DNA of 17,984 nucleotides from an uncultured Lachnospiraceae bacterium (GCA_910586275.1 CAJUIM010000074.1:1-17984); one strand, 5' to 3'; positions 7,928 through 15,123 are shown, counted from the stretch's first letter. Notes: generated by a model not told the origin, from the letters alone. Program-made: numbers and translations.

Positions 7928-8977
7928 ATGGATGAAAAAAAAGCGGCTCAGGTAAAGAAACTGGAAGCGGAATCCGCTGAGTTAATGAAAATGATTCGCA
8001 CGGAAGGCGATATTGAAAAAAAGAAGAAACTGATTGCCAAGAGGGACGGCATACAGAGAAAAGCAACCGCAATCAGGAACAACAGAAGGATAAGCAGGGA
8101 AACAAAGCGTGACATGGTGGCTTACTCGTTTATAGCGCCTAACTTTATCGGGTTTGCCGTATTTACCCTGATTCCCATTGTATTTGCTTTCCTGCTTGCT
8201 TTTATGGATTGGGACGGAAGCAATGAGGCTTCTTTTGTAGGGCTGAAGAATTTTCAGAAGATGGTAGGCGATACTTTCTTCGTGGCAGCATTCAAAAATA
8301 CCATTATATATGTAATAGGCACGGTTCCTTTGACAATGATTGCTTCGCTTGCGCTTGCCATTGTGCTGAATCAGAAGATTAAGGCCAGAGGATTTTTCCG
8401 TACCGTGGCGTTTTTCCCTTATGTGGCTTCGCTGGTGGCAATTACTGCGGTATGGAGCATGATTTTCCATCCGTCCAAGGGTCCTATCAACTATTTGCTT
8501 TTAACGGTTTTCGGCGTGCCTCAGAATGAACTGCCGAAATGGTTCAGCGGAAGTTTGGTGCTGTTTACGCTGATTCTGTTCAGCGTGTGGAAGTATATGG
8601 GATATTATATGGTTATCTATCTTGCAGGCTTGCAGGGCATATCGGCGGAATTATATGAAGCGGGAAGCCTGGACGGAGCCACCACTTGGCAGAAATTCCG
8701 TTATATAACATGGCCCCAGCTGCGTTCCACCACATTTTTCGTAGTGGTCATGCTGACCATCAATTGTTTCAAGGTATATGATATTGCTGTCATGCTGGCA
8801 GGAGGCGGCGACGGCAAACTGAGCACATCGGCCACTGTTCTTGTTTATTATATTTACCAGAACGCATTTAATTATTGGGATCTCGGATATTCCAGTGCGC
8901 TGGCAATGGTATTGTTCCTGATGGTTCTCGTAGTGACCTTAATTCAGTTCAGGTACGAGAAGAAATTAAGCGAATAG
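7928..8977 (+). CDS. ABC sugar permease, MalF-like, with charged N-terminal coil
   Basis: This 349-residue inner-membrane protein has about six transmembrane segments, the first at about 66-92. The EAA loop at 244-262 (EAGSLDGATTWQKFRYITW) contacts the ATPase. It is one half of the CUT1 import channel. Unusually, the first 60 or so residues form a strongly charged K/E/R-rich helix before TM1 (for example KKLEAESAELMKMI and EKKKKLIAKRDG), probably a cytoplasmic coiled coil. The start at 7928 has AGGAG 7 bases upstream; an in-frame ATG at 7832 lies inside the preceding hairpin and lacks a ribosome binding site. It is followed 25 bases later by the second permease. No ATPase gene is present in the operon, as is common where a shared MsmX-type ATPase serves several importers. 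Confidence 0.9.
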   Translation: MDEKKAAQVKKLEAESAELMKMIRTEGDIEKKKKLIAKRDGIQRKATAIRNNRRISRETKRDMVAYSFIAPNFIGFAVFTLIPIVFAFLLAFMDWDGSNEASFVGLKNFQKMVGDTFFVAAFKNTIIYVIGTVPLTMIASLALAIVLNQKIKARGFFRTVAFFPYVASLVAITAVWSMIFHPSKGPINYLLLTVFGVPQNELPKWFSGSLVLFTLILFSVWKYMGYYMVIYLAGLQGISAELYEAGSLDGATTWQKFRYITWPQLRSTTFFVVVMLTINCFKVYDIAVMLAGGGDGKLSTSATVLVYYIYQNAFNYWDLGYSSALAMVLFLMVLVVTLIQFRYEKKLSE

Positions 8978-9002
8978 GGAGAGCAGGAAAGGAGGAACCG
9001 AA

Positions 9003-9878
9003 ATGGGTCAGACAAACAGTAATGAGGAAAATAAGAAATTCAGGTCAAAAAGAAAGAGTGAGATAGCCGGCAAAGTAGGCGTTTACCTGATTTTGCTGCT
9101 GATAACGGCATGCATGGTAGTGCCTTTCTTGTGGATGCTGTCCGCATCCATCAAGTCTAACCGGGAAGTGTTTCTGATGGATCCCTTTGTGTGGATTCCG
9201 GAGAATCCGAAGTGGGATAATTACATTAATATATGGACGAAAATCCCGTTGCTGAAGTTTGTGGAAAATACGGTGATATTGACCATTGTAGTTACGATTC
9301 TGCAGCTTCTGACTTCCAGCTTTGCGGCATACTCTTTTGCGAAACTGGAGTTTAAATATAAAAACGGATTGTTTTTGGCTTACATTGCAACGATTGCAAT
9401 GCCTTGGCAGGTATATATGGTGCCTCAGTTCATTATGATGAGGGGGATGGGGCTGAACGATAAATTACTGGCTATGATATGCCTGCAGGCATTTTCTGCA
9501 TTCGGTGTATTCCTGATGAAGCAGTTTTATGAAGGGATACCTAACGATTTGTGTGAGGCGGCGCGGATTGACGGCATGAGCGAATATAAGATCTATGCCA
9601 GGATTATGCTGCCGCTGTCGAAACCGGCATTGTCCACGCTGACTATTTTCACGTTCGTAAATACATGGAACGATTATTTGGGACCTTTGATTTATTTAAG
9701 GTCGGAGACTAAGAAGACCATCCAGCTGGGGCTGAAAATGTTTATAGGGCAGTACTCTGCGGAATACGGGCTGATTATGGCCGGGTCGGTGGTGTCTCTT
9801 ATACCGGTTATCATTGTATTCCTTTGTCTGCAGAAATATTTTGTGGAAGGTGTTGCTTCCACCGGATTAAAAGGGTAA
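9003..9878 (+). CDS. ABC sugar permease, MalG-like
   Basis: This 291-residue membrane protein has TM1 at about 24-46, a periplasm-side loop (NREVFLMDPFVWIPENPKWDNY), further membrane segments, and the conserved EAA loop at 185-203 (EAARIDGMSEYKIYARIML). It ends in the typical CUT1 tail CLQKYFVEGVASTGLKG. It is the second channel subunit and partners the MalF-like protein encoded upstream. The start at 9003 follows AAAGGAGG at good spacing. The next gene (GH88) begins 149 bases later. That gap contains a small GC-rich stem (GCCGG/CCGGC near 9936-9956) but no clear terminator, so I place it in the same operon. Confidence 0.93.
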   Translation: MGQTNSNEENKKFRSKRKSEIAGKVGVYLILLLITACMVVPFLWMLSASIKSNREVFLMDPFVWIPENPKWDNYINIWTKIPLLKFVENTVILTIVVTILQLLTSSFAAYSFAKLEFKYKNGLFLAYIATIAMPWQVYMVPQFIMMRGMGLNDKLLAMICLQAFSAFGVFLMKQFYEGIPNDLCEAARIDGMSEYKIYARIMLPLSKPALSTLTIFTFVNTWNDYLGPLIYLRSETKKTIQLGLKMFIGQYSAEYGLIMAGSVVSLIPVIIVFLCLQKYFVEGVASTGLKG

Positions 9879-10027
9879 TATATATACATCATGTATATCG
9901 TATCATGAGGCTTGTGCGTCCTGCGGAGCCGCTTGCCGGGCATTGTATGTCCGGCTGGCGGCATCGGAGGGCGTTGGCGGTTACACTGACACAGCGTTCA
10001 TATGAAAGAAATCATGGAGGGAAAGCT

Positions 10028-11209
10028 ATGTTATTTGAAAACATGCCGGTCATTGCCGGAGAAGAAGTGGAACATGCATTGCGGTTCTGTGCAGAGCAGG
10101 TAATCGGAAACCTGCCGGACTTTACTTACAAATTCCAGAATGCTTACAGCGAAAACGGATTCTATCAGCCTGTTGAGAACGGCGACTGGACAACCGGTTT
10201 CTGGACCGGAGAAATATGGCTGGCTTATGAATATATGAAAGAAGCCGGAGAAGAGGCGGCGGAGCGGCTTAGGGAAGCCGGGGAAATTCAGATTGACAGC
10301 TTTTTACATAGGATCGAAAATAAAATTGAAGTGGATCACCATGACATGGGATTCCTTTATTCTCCTTCCTGCGTGGCAGGATATAAGCTGACCGGAAGTG
10401 AGAAGGGGAAAGAAGCGGCTATAAAGGCAGCGGATCAGCTGATTACCCGGTTCCATCCGGTGGGAGAATTTATACAGGCATGGGGGCCCATGGATGCGCC
10501 GGAGAATTATCGCCTGATTATTGACTGTTTGCTGAACCTGCCGCTGCTTTACTGGGCATCGGAAGAGACAGGCGACGGAAAATATAGGGAGATCGCGGAA
10601 AAGCATATTCATACGGCCGTAAAGAATGTAATCCGTGAGGACTATTCTACTTGGCATACTTTTTTCTTCAACATGGAAACCGGTGAACCGGATCATGGGG
10701 CAACCTGTCAGGGTTACCGGGACGGTTCCGCATGGGCGAGGGGACAGGCATGGGGAATTTACGGATGTGCGCTGGCGTATAAATATACGGGCCGGGCGGA
10801 ATACATTGACAACTTTAAGCATGTGACACAGTATTTCTTGGAGCATCTGCCAAAGGATATGGTTCCGTTCTGGGATCTGGAGTTCACGGACGGGGACGAT
10901 CAGCCTAGGGATTCTTCCTCTGCTTCCATAGCAGCCTGCGGCATGCTGGAAATGATAAAATACATGGAGCCGGAAGATGCGGCTGTCTACAAGAAGTATG
11001 CGATGCAGCTGATAAAGTCCGTATATGACAATTATGCGGTAAAGGATGGGAAGGAATCCAACGGTCTTGTGCTTCACAGCACTTATTCCAACCATTCACC
11101 TTATAATACATGCAACCATTGCGGCGTGGATGAGTGCAATTCCTGGGGGGATTATTTTTATATGGAAGCACTGACTAGGCTGCATAAGGACTGGGTGCTG
11201 TATTGGTAA
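10028..11209 (+). CDS. Unsaturated glucuronyl hydrolase, GH88 family
   Basis: This 393-residue cytosolic protein has the GH88 motifs: WTTGFWTG (54-61), HHDMGFLY (104-111), IIDCLLNLPLL (164-174) and GYRDGSAWARGQAWGIYG (229-246). Asp106 and Asp166 match by motif the catalytic Asp88 and Asp149 of the Bacillus sp. GL1 enzyme. The family hydrates the double bond of the 4,5-unsaturated uronic acid left by a lyase, releasing it from the oligosaccharide. That links it to the heparinase-like protein of the divergent operon. No signal peptide is present. The start at 10028 has GGAGG 7 bases upstream; the longer open frame back to 9824 overlaps the permease gene and is not credible. A Cys-rich stretch near the C-terminus (Cys362, Cys365, Cys370) seems unusual for the family. 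Confidence 0.93.
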   Translation: MLFENMPVIAGEEVEHALRFCAEQVIGNLPDFTYKFQNAYSENGFYQPVENGDWTTGFWTGEIWLAYEYMKEAGEEAAERLREAGEIQIDSFLHRIENKIEVDHHDMGFLYSPSCVAGYKLTGSEKGKEAAIKAADQLITRFHPVGEFIQAWGPMDAPENYRLIIDCLLNLPLLYWASEETGDGKYREIAEKHIHTAVKNVIREDYSTWHTFFFNMETGEPDHGATCQGYRDGSAWARGQAWGIYGCALAYKYTGRAEYIDNFKHVTQYFLEHLPKDMVPFWDLEFTDGDDQPRDSSSASIAACGMLEMIKYMEPEDAAVYKKYAMQLIKSVYDNYAVKDGKESNGLVLHSTYSNHSPYNTCNHCGVDECNSWGDYFYMEALTRLHKDWVLYW

Positions 11210-11317
11210 GGCATTCAGGCAGTCTGTGCCCTTTGAAAAGTATCTGAGAAAGACGGGGTGTCCTGCCGGCTTATGGCACTGTCCGGTACGGGCATTTGAA
11301 TGGAAAGGAAGGAAAGA

Positions 11318-13042
11318 ATGAAAACGGATTGGGAAGGAAAACTGAGCAGTAAGAAGGACTTTCAGGATTTGCTGTTGGAAATATTGAATCCGCTGCTTCC
11401 ATACTATAGTGAGGGGAGGGCGGAACTGGTACTTGGCGTTACGGCGACCAATTATGACCAAAAAGCTATCCGTCTGGAAGCCTTTTCCAGGCCTCTGTGG
11501 GGGCTGGTTCCGTTCTGGGCAGGCGGCGGGCATTCCCCCGTCTTTGAGGAGATATACCGGAAAGGGCTGGCAGCAGGGACGGATCCGGAAGGAAAAGAGT
11601 ATTGGGGAGGGTTCCATGCGTTTGACCAGCGTTTTGTGGAAATGGCAGCCATTTCCTATGGGCTGATACTTGCCCCGGAGAAAGTATGGGAGCCTCTGAC
11701 GGATACGGAGAAAGATCATTTGGCCGATTGGCTGTATGGTATTAATCAGTATGAACTTCCGGTATGCAATTGGGTTTTGTTTGCCGTGCTGGTAAACATT
11801 GCGCTGAAGAAACGGGGAAGGAAGTATGATGCGGAAAAACTGGAATCTTATTTAAAAGGTGCGGATACATTTTATCTTGGGGACGGATGGTATCAGGACG
11901 GCGATTCCGGGCAGAAGGATTATTATGTGTCTTTTGCCATCCATTTTTACAGTCTATTCTATGCAAAGGCGATGGCAGAGGAAGACCCGGAACGCTGCCG
12001 CATATACAAGGAAAGGGCGGAACTGTTTGCGAAGCAGTTTATTTACTGGTTTGATGATAACGGGGCGGCACTGCCCTTCGGGCGTTCTCTTACATACCGG
12101 TTTTCTCAGGTGAGCTTTTTCTGTGCCTGCCTGATGGCGGGAGTGGAGCCTTTCCCGGTGGGAGTCATGAAAGGGCTGATTGTGCGGCATCTGTGCGACT
12201 GGATGAAGAAACCGATTTTTGACAGGAATGATATTCTGACGATAGGATACGGATATCCGGATTTAGTCATGGGCGAACGTTATAACGGGCCAGGTTCACC
12301 GTACTGGGCATTGAAGACATTTGCCATATTGATGCTGCCTGACGGGCATCCGTTCTGGGAGGCGGAGGCGGAGCCGATGCCCCCGCTGGAAGGGCAGACG
12401 GCGCTTCCTTATGCGGATATGCTGGTTCATCGTTATGAAAACCATACCACGGCTTTTGTGCCGGGGAAATATAGCCCGGCAGGCCATGGGCAGACTCCGG
12501 CCAAGTATGGGAAGTTTGCATATGATACCAGGTTTGCTTTTAATGTGGCGAAGTCTTCCTGTGAACTGCATGAGGCGGCACCGGACAGCATGCTGGCCTT
12601 TATGGTGAATGGTTATGTATATGTCAGGAGAATCTGTGAGGAATTCAAGATTTCGGAGACGGATGTGACATCGGTTTGGGTGCCTTATGAAGGAATCCGG
12701 GTAGAGACTGTGATTGTGCCCACCCAGTACGGGCATGTGCGGAAGCACAGGATAGAAAGCGACAGGGACTGCCAAGCTTGGGACTGCGGATTTGCGGTGG
12801 AAATAGACGTGGAAGGCGAGAAGCTTGCGGCGGAAGCCGGCTGTGCGGAGGCGGAAAACGGATATTGCGGCTGCCGTGTGAGAGCGGTGCAGGGAGACGG
12901 GAAAGGGGAAATCATCCTTGCGGATCCGAATACAAATCTGCTGCATCCTATGACCAGAATACCGGCAGTGCGGTATGAAATTCATAAAGGGAAGAATGAG
13001 ATTGTGACCGAAGTGCGGGCGGACTATCACAGGAGGTGGTAG
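11318..13042 (+). CDS. DUF2264 protein, probable cytoplasmic glycoside-active enzyme
   Basis: This 574-residue protein lacks a signal peptide. It has the DUF2264 pattern: SRPLWGLVPFWAGGG (57-71), CNWVLFAVLVN (150-160), GWYQDGDS (190-197), DYYVSFAIHFY (201-211), PFGRSLTYRF (253-262), YNGPGSPYWALK (322-333) and YGKFAYDTRFAFNV (397-410). The first part is probably an alpha/alpha toroid and the second (from about 365) a beta-sandwich, a fold layout shared with heparinase-like lyases. From memory, some DUF2264 proteins are beta-glucuronidases of CAZy family GH154; I cannot verify this here. In this locus it may remove a non-modified glucuronic acid or act on a linkage GH88 cannot. The start at 11318 is chosen because AAGGAAGG precedes it; the ATG at 11300 has no ribosome binding site. 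It lies 108 bases after GH88 and 1 base before the DUF624 gene. Confidence 0.85.
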   Translation: MKTDWEGKLSSKKDFQDLLLEILNPLLPYYSEGRAELVLGVTATNYDQKAIRLEAFSRPLWGLVPFWAGGGHSPVFEEIYRKGLAAGTDPEGKEYWGGFHAFDQRFVEMAAISYGLILAPEKVWEPLTDTEKDHLADWLYGINQYELPVCNWVLFAVLVNIALKKRGRKYDAEKLESYLKGADTFYLGDGWYQDGDSGQKDYYVSFAIHFYSLFYAKAMAEEDPERCRIYKERAELFAKQFIYWFDDNGAALPFGRSLTYRFSQVSFFCACLMAGVEPFPVGVMKGLIVRHLCDWMKKPIFDRNDILTIGYGYPDLVMGERYNGPGSPYWALKTFAILMLPDGHPFWEAEAEPMPPLEGQTALPYADMLVHRYENHTTAFVPGKYSPAGHGQTPAKYGKFAYDTRFAFNVAKSSCELHEAAPDSMLAFMVNGYVYVRRICEEFKISETDVTSVWVPYEGIRVETVIVPTQYGHVRKHRIESDRDCQAWDCGFAVEIDVEGEKLAAEAGCAEAENGYCGCRVRAVQGDGKGEIILADPNTNLLHPMTRIPAVRYEIHKGKNEIVTEVRADYHRRW

Positions 13043-13043
13043 C

Positions 13044-13688
13044 GTGGCGAAGTTATTTGGGTATGACAATCCGGTTTGGAGATTTATGGGCAGGGTGGCG
13101 GATGTGTTTTTCCTGACGGTGCTGTGGGGAGTCTGCTGCCTGCCGGTGATTACGGTGGGGGCATCGACTTCGGCGTTGTATTATGTGTCGCTGAAGATGG
13201 TGAAGAACAGAGAGGGGTATCTTTGGAAATCTTTTTTTAAAGCTTTCCGGGAGAATTTTGCGCAGGCTACGGCAGCATGGCTGATTATGCTGGGGATTGG
13301 GGCATTCCTTGGCGGGGACCTGTACTTCTTTTACGGACAGGGGCAGAAAGCAGCAATGTTTGTTTTCTGGATATTTCTTGTGCTGGCTGTGCTGTACCTG
13401 TTTGTGGCTGTGCTGATTTTTCCGCTGGAGGCACGGCTGGATACGAAGCTGGGGAATTTGTTTCTGATGGCTTTTATGGTCAGCCTGAAAAACTTTTCCT
13501 GGGTCATGCTGATGGCTGTGGCATTGGTGTGCGTTTTGGCATTGGGTGTGTTTGTGTTCTGGCCGGTTTTGCTTGTGGGAGCCGGGGCAGTGGCATATCT
13601 TCATTCGCTGATTTTGGTTTGGATCGTATTTCCCAAGTATGGATGGAACGTGGAGGATGAGGAGACTGTCAGCGCGGATTCTGAGTGA
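13044..13688 (+). CDS. DUF624 (YesL-type) membrane protein
   Basis: This 214-residue protein opens with the DUF624 signature (MAKLFGYDNPVWRFMGRVAD), then has about five hydrophobic segments near residues 21-42, 75-96, 103-126, 150-173 and 174-196. Its N-terminal LPVITVGASTSALYYVSLKM is typical of the family. YesL-type proteins are frequent members of sugar ABC and two-component operons in Firmicutes, and their role is not established. It starts with GTG at 13044, with AGGAGG 7 bases upstream lying inside the end of the DUF2264 gene. The one-base gap implies tight translational coupling. A 143-base gap follows with a small hairpin (CTTTGCC-GTAA-GGCGAAG, 13783-13800) and no gene. Confidence 0.88.
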   Translation: MAKLFGYDNPVWRFMGRVADVFFLTVLWGVCCLPVITVGASTSALYYVSLKMVKNREGYLWKSFFKAFRENFAQATAAWLIMLGIGAFLGGDLYFFYGQGQKAAMFVFWIFLVLAVLYLFVAVLIFPLEARLDTKLGNLFLMAFMVSLKNFSWVMLMAVALVCVLALGVFVFWPVLLVGAGAVAYLHSLILVWIVFPKYGWNVEDEETVSADSE

Positions 13689-13831
13689 AGTTGTCCGGCT
13701 CAGAGTACGGCTGCCGGCGGAATGTATCGGGAAGATAAGCGGCAGGGGCGGGTGGACATAAGACTGCCGGTATGGGACAGGGCTTTGCCGTAAGGCGAAG
13801 AGGAAGAATAGGGAAAGGATGAGGTGGAAAT

Positions 13832-14626
13832 ATGGCGACATTGGCATTGAAGGTTTTGGATAAGAACGGAAAGACAATCTGCGTTGGCAGCGGTGAGGAT
13901 TTTGTAAGCCTTGTCTGTACGGCAGAGTATAAGGAAGGGGATCGAATCGTACTGGAGACTGCGGAGAAGAATCTGCATGTGTTCCTGCAGGTGGATGATG
14001 CTTTAGGGGCGGCGTTCTGCTATATTACGGGGAATGTATCTTATGAAATACCCTTTGGGGAGAAACGTATCTGTTATTCGCCGAAGGTATTTTACGGGAA
14101 CCGGCATTATCTGTATGCCCGGGTGGCAAGGGAGGATGAGGTAGAGGCTTACCGGAATCTGGCATTGAATGTGTGCGACCAGCATGGCGATACGGGCTGT
14201 TTCCCTCATGCCTATGCCAATGTGGAGACTAGGGGCGAATCGGTCTTTGCCGCCCGCAATGCCATTGACGGAGTCTGTGAGAACCGTTCCCATGGAGAAT
14301 GGCCGTATGAGTCCTGGGGCATCAATATGCAGGACGATGCGGAGATGACGGTGGATTTCGGCAGGGACGTGGAAGCGGATAAGGTAGTTTTGTATACCCG
14401 TTCGGATTTCCCCCATGATAACTGGTGGACGCAGGTAAAACTGAGTTTTTCCGACGGATCGGAAATCCTGTGGGATTTGGAGAAGAGCAGTCTGGCCCAT
14501 GTGATTACTTTTGAGAAAAAGAGGATCCGCTGGGTTCGGCTGAGCGATTTGATCAAGGCGGACGATCCGTCGCCGTTCCCGGCTTTGAGCCAGATTGAGG
14601 TGTATGGGAAAGTGGCGCAGGCGTAG
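13832..14626 (+). CDS. Discoidin-like (F5/8 type C-like) protein, probably carbohydrate-binding
   Basis: This 264-residue protein has no signal peptide or membrane segment. Residues 1-100 look like a beta-rich N-terminal domain. Residues 110-262 resemble an F5/8 type C (CBM32-like) jelly roll: NVETRGESVFAARNAIDG (130-147), YESWGINMQDDAEMTVDFG (159-177), VDKVVLYTR-type strand (182-190), NWWTQVKLSFSDGSE (197-211) and closing SQIEVYGK (253-260). Discoidin-like domains normally bind sugars outside cells, so a leaderless copy in a catabolic operon is unexpected. It may hold oligosaccharide for the enzymes or be an uncharacterised enzyme. The assignment is by pattern only, and the N-terminal domain is unrecognised. 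The ribosome binding site is AGGATGAGGTGG before ATG 13832. It is the last clear gene of the operon. Confidence 0.65.
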   Translation: MATLALKVLDKNGKTICVGSGEDFVSLVCTAEYKEGDRIVLETAEKNLHVFLQVDDALGAAFCYITGNVSYEIPFGEKRICYSPKVFYGNRHYLYARVAREDEVEAYRNLALNVCDQHGDTGCFPHAYANVETRGESVFAARNAIDGVCENRSHGEWPYESWGINMQDDAEMTVDFGRDVEADKVVLYTRSDFPHDNWWTQVKLSFSDGSEILWDLEKSSLAHVITFEKKRIRWVRLSDLIKADDPSPFPALSQIEVYGKVAQA

Positions 14627-14695
14627 CTGTTTTCCGTAGGAGTAAGGGACATAGGAAACGTATCCGCATGGCTGATTGGCGGAGAGGGGCAGAAT

Positions 14696-14848
14696 ATGGC
14701 GCAGGACAGAGCCGATGATGCTTTCAAGGAATATCTGACATGCTGTCGGCTGATGCAGGCGGAAGAATTGCTTAGGGGCAAGGGCACGGGACGTTCTGCG
14801 CTTCAGGGGCAGTCCCGTGGATGCATTTTGTGGGAAGCGCATCTGTAG
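14696..14848 (+). CDS. Possible 50-residue protein at the operon end
   Basis: This short open frame begins MAQDRADDAFKEYLTCC and ends GCILWEAHL. GGAGAGGGG lies about 6 bases before its ATG, and the operon terminator begins about 22 bases after its stop. That position suits a real last gene, but I recognise no family and the length is short enough to arise by chance. The frame contains an 8-bp inverted repeat (CACGGGAC 14785-14792 with GTCCCGTG 14812-14819), so this stretch may instead be a structured 3' untranslated region. Confidence 0.25.
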   Translation: MAQDRADDAFKEYLTCCRLMQAEELLRGKGTGRSALQGQSRGCILWEAHL

Positions 14849-14869
14849 AAAGTATACTGTGAAATATAA

Positions 14870-14909
14870 ACCGGAAGTTCAGGGGGATAGGCACTGAATT
14901 TCCGGTTTT
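14870..14909 (+). terminator. Intrinsic terminator of the transport/uronide operon
   Basis: ACCGGAAGTTCAG (14870-14882) pairs with CTGAATTTCCGGT (14894-14906) over 13 bp with a single G-T wobble. The loop is 11 bases, and TTTT follows at 14906-14909. It is the strongest hairpin in the window, placed 243 bases after the discoidin-like gene. Confidence 0.75.
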
Positions 14910-14921
14910 CCCGTTTGTCAG

Positions 14922-15041
14922 GTCCCTGCGGTAAGTGTCCGGATGGCCATTGCATTTGTGGCGATACTGTCAATTCTTGTCTTATATCCGTTTTTGCAGA
15001 AATATTTTGCAGAAGGGATTGTCTTGGGGGGTGGTAAAAGG
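14922..15041 (+). pseudogene. C-terminal remnant of a CUT1 (LplC-like) ABC sugar permease
   Basis: One frame reads VPAVSVRMAIAFVAILSI, then LVLYPFLQKYFAEGIVLGGGK, matching the last membrane segment and tail of CUT1 permeases. The YPFLQKYF wording is typical of the LplC/YtcP group. The complete MalG-like protein in this window instead ends CLQKYFVEGVASTGLKG, so this is not simply a copy of it, although the DNA around TGCAGAAATATTTTG is shared. The frame opens only at 14898, just inside the preceding terminator, and runs past the normal permease end to a TGA at 15093. There is no room for the N-terminal 250 residues. It is best read as debris of a deleted importer gene. Confidence 0.7.
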
Positions 15042-15048
15042 TTAAAAT
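15019..15048 (+). promoter_or_regulatory. Candidate promoter for the esterase-DUF554 pair
   Basis: TTGTCT (15019-15024) and TAAAAT (15043-15048) are 18 bases apart, 4/6 and 5/6 sigma-A matches, inside the 3' part of the permease remnant. Transcription would begin near 15055, right at the hairpin that follows. It is the best promoter I can find between the operon terminator and the esterase gene. Confidence 0.3.
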
Positions 15049-15055
15049 TATTAAG

Positions 15056-15093
15056 CAGGTTTGCGGCGGCGCGGATTACCGCAAGCCTGTTTT
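15056..15093 (+). terminator. Terminator-like hairpin before the esterase gene
   Basis: CAGGTTTGCGG (15056-15066) pairs with CCGCAAGCCTG (15079-15089), giving 11 bp with one G-T wobble, then TTTT at 15090-15093. It may be the old terminator of the lost permease gene. If the promoter at 15019-15048 is real, it would instead sit at the very 5' end of the esterase mRNA. Confidence 0.6.
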
Positions 15094-15123
15094 GAATAAA
15101 GCTGCGCAGGAAAGAGGGAGATT

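Noticed and set aside
9824..10027. In-frame upstream extension of the GH88 gene
   Set aside because: It overlaps the permease gene and translates to a Cys/Arg-rich non-protein-like stretch. The ATG at 10028 has GGAGG at ideal spacing.
10304..11095. Minus-strand open frame (263 codons) opposite GH88
   Set aside because: No ribosome binding site or family pattern; the plus strand carries all GH88 motifs.
12296..13069. Minus-strand open frame (257 codons) opposite the DUF2264 gene
   Set aside because: Basic, low-information product with no motif; the opposite frame carries the DUF2264 signature throughout.
13053..13877. Long minus-strand open frame (274 codons) opposite the DUF624 gene
   Set aside because: Its product is rich in His/Gln/Ser/Pro with no family pattern, it lacks a ribosome binding site, and the plus strand holds a clear coupled membrane-protein gene.
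14003..14842. Long minus-strand open frame (279 codons) opposite the discoidin-like gene
   Set aside because: The composition is that of a shadow frame and it ends across the operon's 3' region. The plus strand has a good ribosome binding site and recognisable motifs.
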